Part shown: in pieces, positions 63,968-64,000 of the stretch
How the letters are laid out: each line of letters starts with the position of its first letter
Numbering within the stretch: the first letter of the stretch is position 1
Source: Candidatus Obscuribacterales bacterium
GTDB lineage: Bacteria > Cyanobacteriota > Vampirovibrionia > Obscuribacterales > Obscuribacteraceae
NCBI GenBank assembly: GCA_021732085.1
Contig: JAKFVQ010000002.1
Location: forward strand, 81,352 to 145,351
Reading direction: 5' to 3'
Length of the DNA: 64,000 nt
Notes under the pieces: generated by a model
Database searches by the model: none
What the model was told of the DNA's origin: nothing
What the model saw: the letters and a program-made list of their open reading frames with translations, nothing else
Program-made: the position numbers and the translations under genes

Positions 63968-64000
63968 GTTCGAATCGCGGCGGTAAGCCGCGCTTCGAAC
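63968..64000. repeat. Long hairpin at the right edge
   Basis: GTTCGAA-T-CGCGGC and GCCGCG-C-TTCGAAC form a 13-bp stem with one internal mismatch around a 7-nt loop. The window ends at the base of the stem, so a following T tract or a longer element cannot be judged. The TTCGAAT looks like a tRNA T-loop, but the surrounding pairing does not fit a tRNA. Confidence 0.55.

Noticed and set aside
63968..64000. tRNA gene end (GTTCGAATC resembles a T-loop)
   Set aside because: The bases fold into one long hairpin, there is no acceptor or anticodon stem upstream, and no cloverleaf can be drawn.

Overview
The window reads as a stretch of a Gram-negative-type environmental bacterial chromosome. It has moderate GC, mostly clear Shine-Dalgarno sites, two enormous Sec-exported repeat proteins and a surface-glycan locus. 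I saw no rRNA, tRNA, CRISPR array or intact insertion sequence. The style (megadalton-class Gly/Asn/Thr repeat proteins ending in FecR-like domains, together with GT2/GT-C glycosylation genes) fits non-photosynthetic relatives of Cyanobacteria such as Obscuribacterales (Melainabacteria/Vampirovibrionia). That placement is inference only.

Layout. (1) 1-8444: the 3' part of a giant Gly/Asn-rich beta-helical surface protein with a C-terminal FecR-like domain, ended by a hairpin shared with a convergent small secreted protein. (2) 9550-10586: a two-gene unit that looks like a Rieske oxygenase split into its Rieske and catalytic halves, with a 20-bp perfect palindrome upstream. (3) 10867-28572: a glycan/glycosylation locus. 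It holds three GT-C-like membrane transferases, two polyprenyl-phosphate-type GT2 synthases, a WecE/RffA-type sugar aminotransferase, a NeuD/PglD-like acyltransferase, WbqC, four methyltransferases, a PhyH-type dioxygenase, a beta-propeller glycosidase-like protein and AsnB. (4) 28793-53434: one minus-strand gene of about 8,213 codons encoding a second giant surface protein with a signal peptide, a near cysteine-free repeat body, two FecR-like regions and a C-terminal TAKHGxY tail. (5) 53789-54957: a decayed paralogue of the end of that gene, in opposite orientation, with a FecR deletion and a 70-bp micro-inversion. A second decayed tail lies at 57475-57632. (6) 55176-63791: an accessory, defence-like region with an AAA/DUF4143 ATPase behind a 23-bp iterated motif, an Rpn-family nuclease and a SWIM-SNF2 helicase.

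How the genes may work together. The GT2 enzymes would charge undecaprenyl phosphate with sugars, and the GT-C proteins would transfer them outside the cytoplasmic membrane. The aminotransferase, acyltransferase and methyltransferase genes would make an unusual 4-acylamino-4,6-dideoxyhexose. Because the locus lies between two giant surface-protein genes, these proteins or a co-displayed polysaccharide are plausible acceptors (inference).

The strongest candidate for something new is the rpn locus. Inside rpn, an AAGGAG-N6-GTG start would release the C-terminal domain as a separate protein. Immediately downstream is a duplicated copy of only that C-terminal domain. It keeps the same internal ribosome-binding site and GTG, is frameshifted upstream of that start, is open downstream of it, and has about twice as many four-residue repeats. 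This looks like a detached, independently expressed antitoxin-like gene next to a toxin that also encodes its own.
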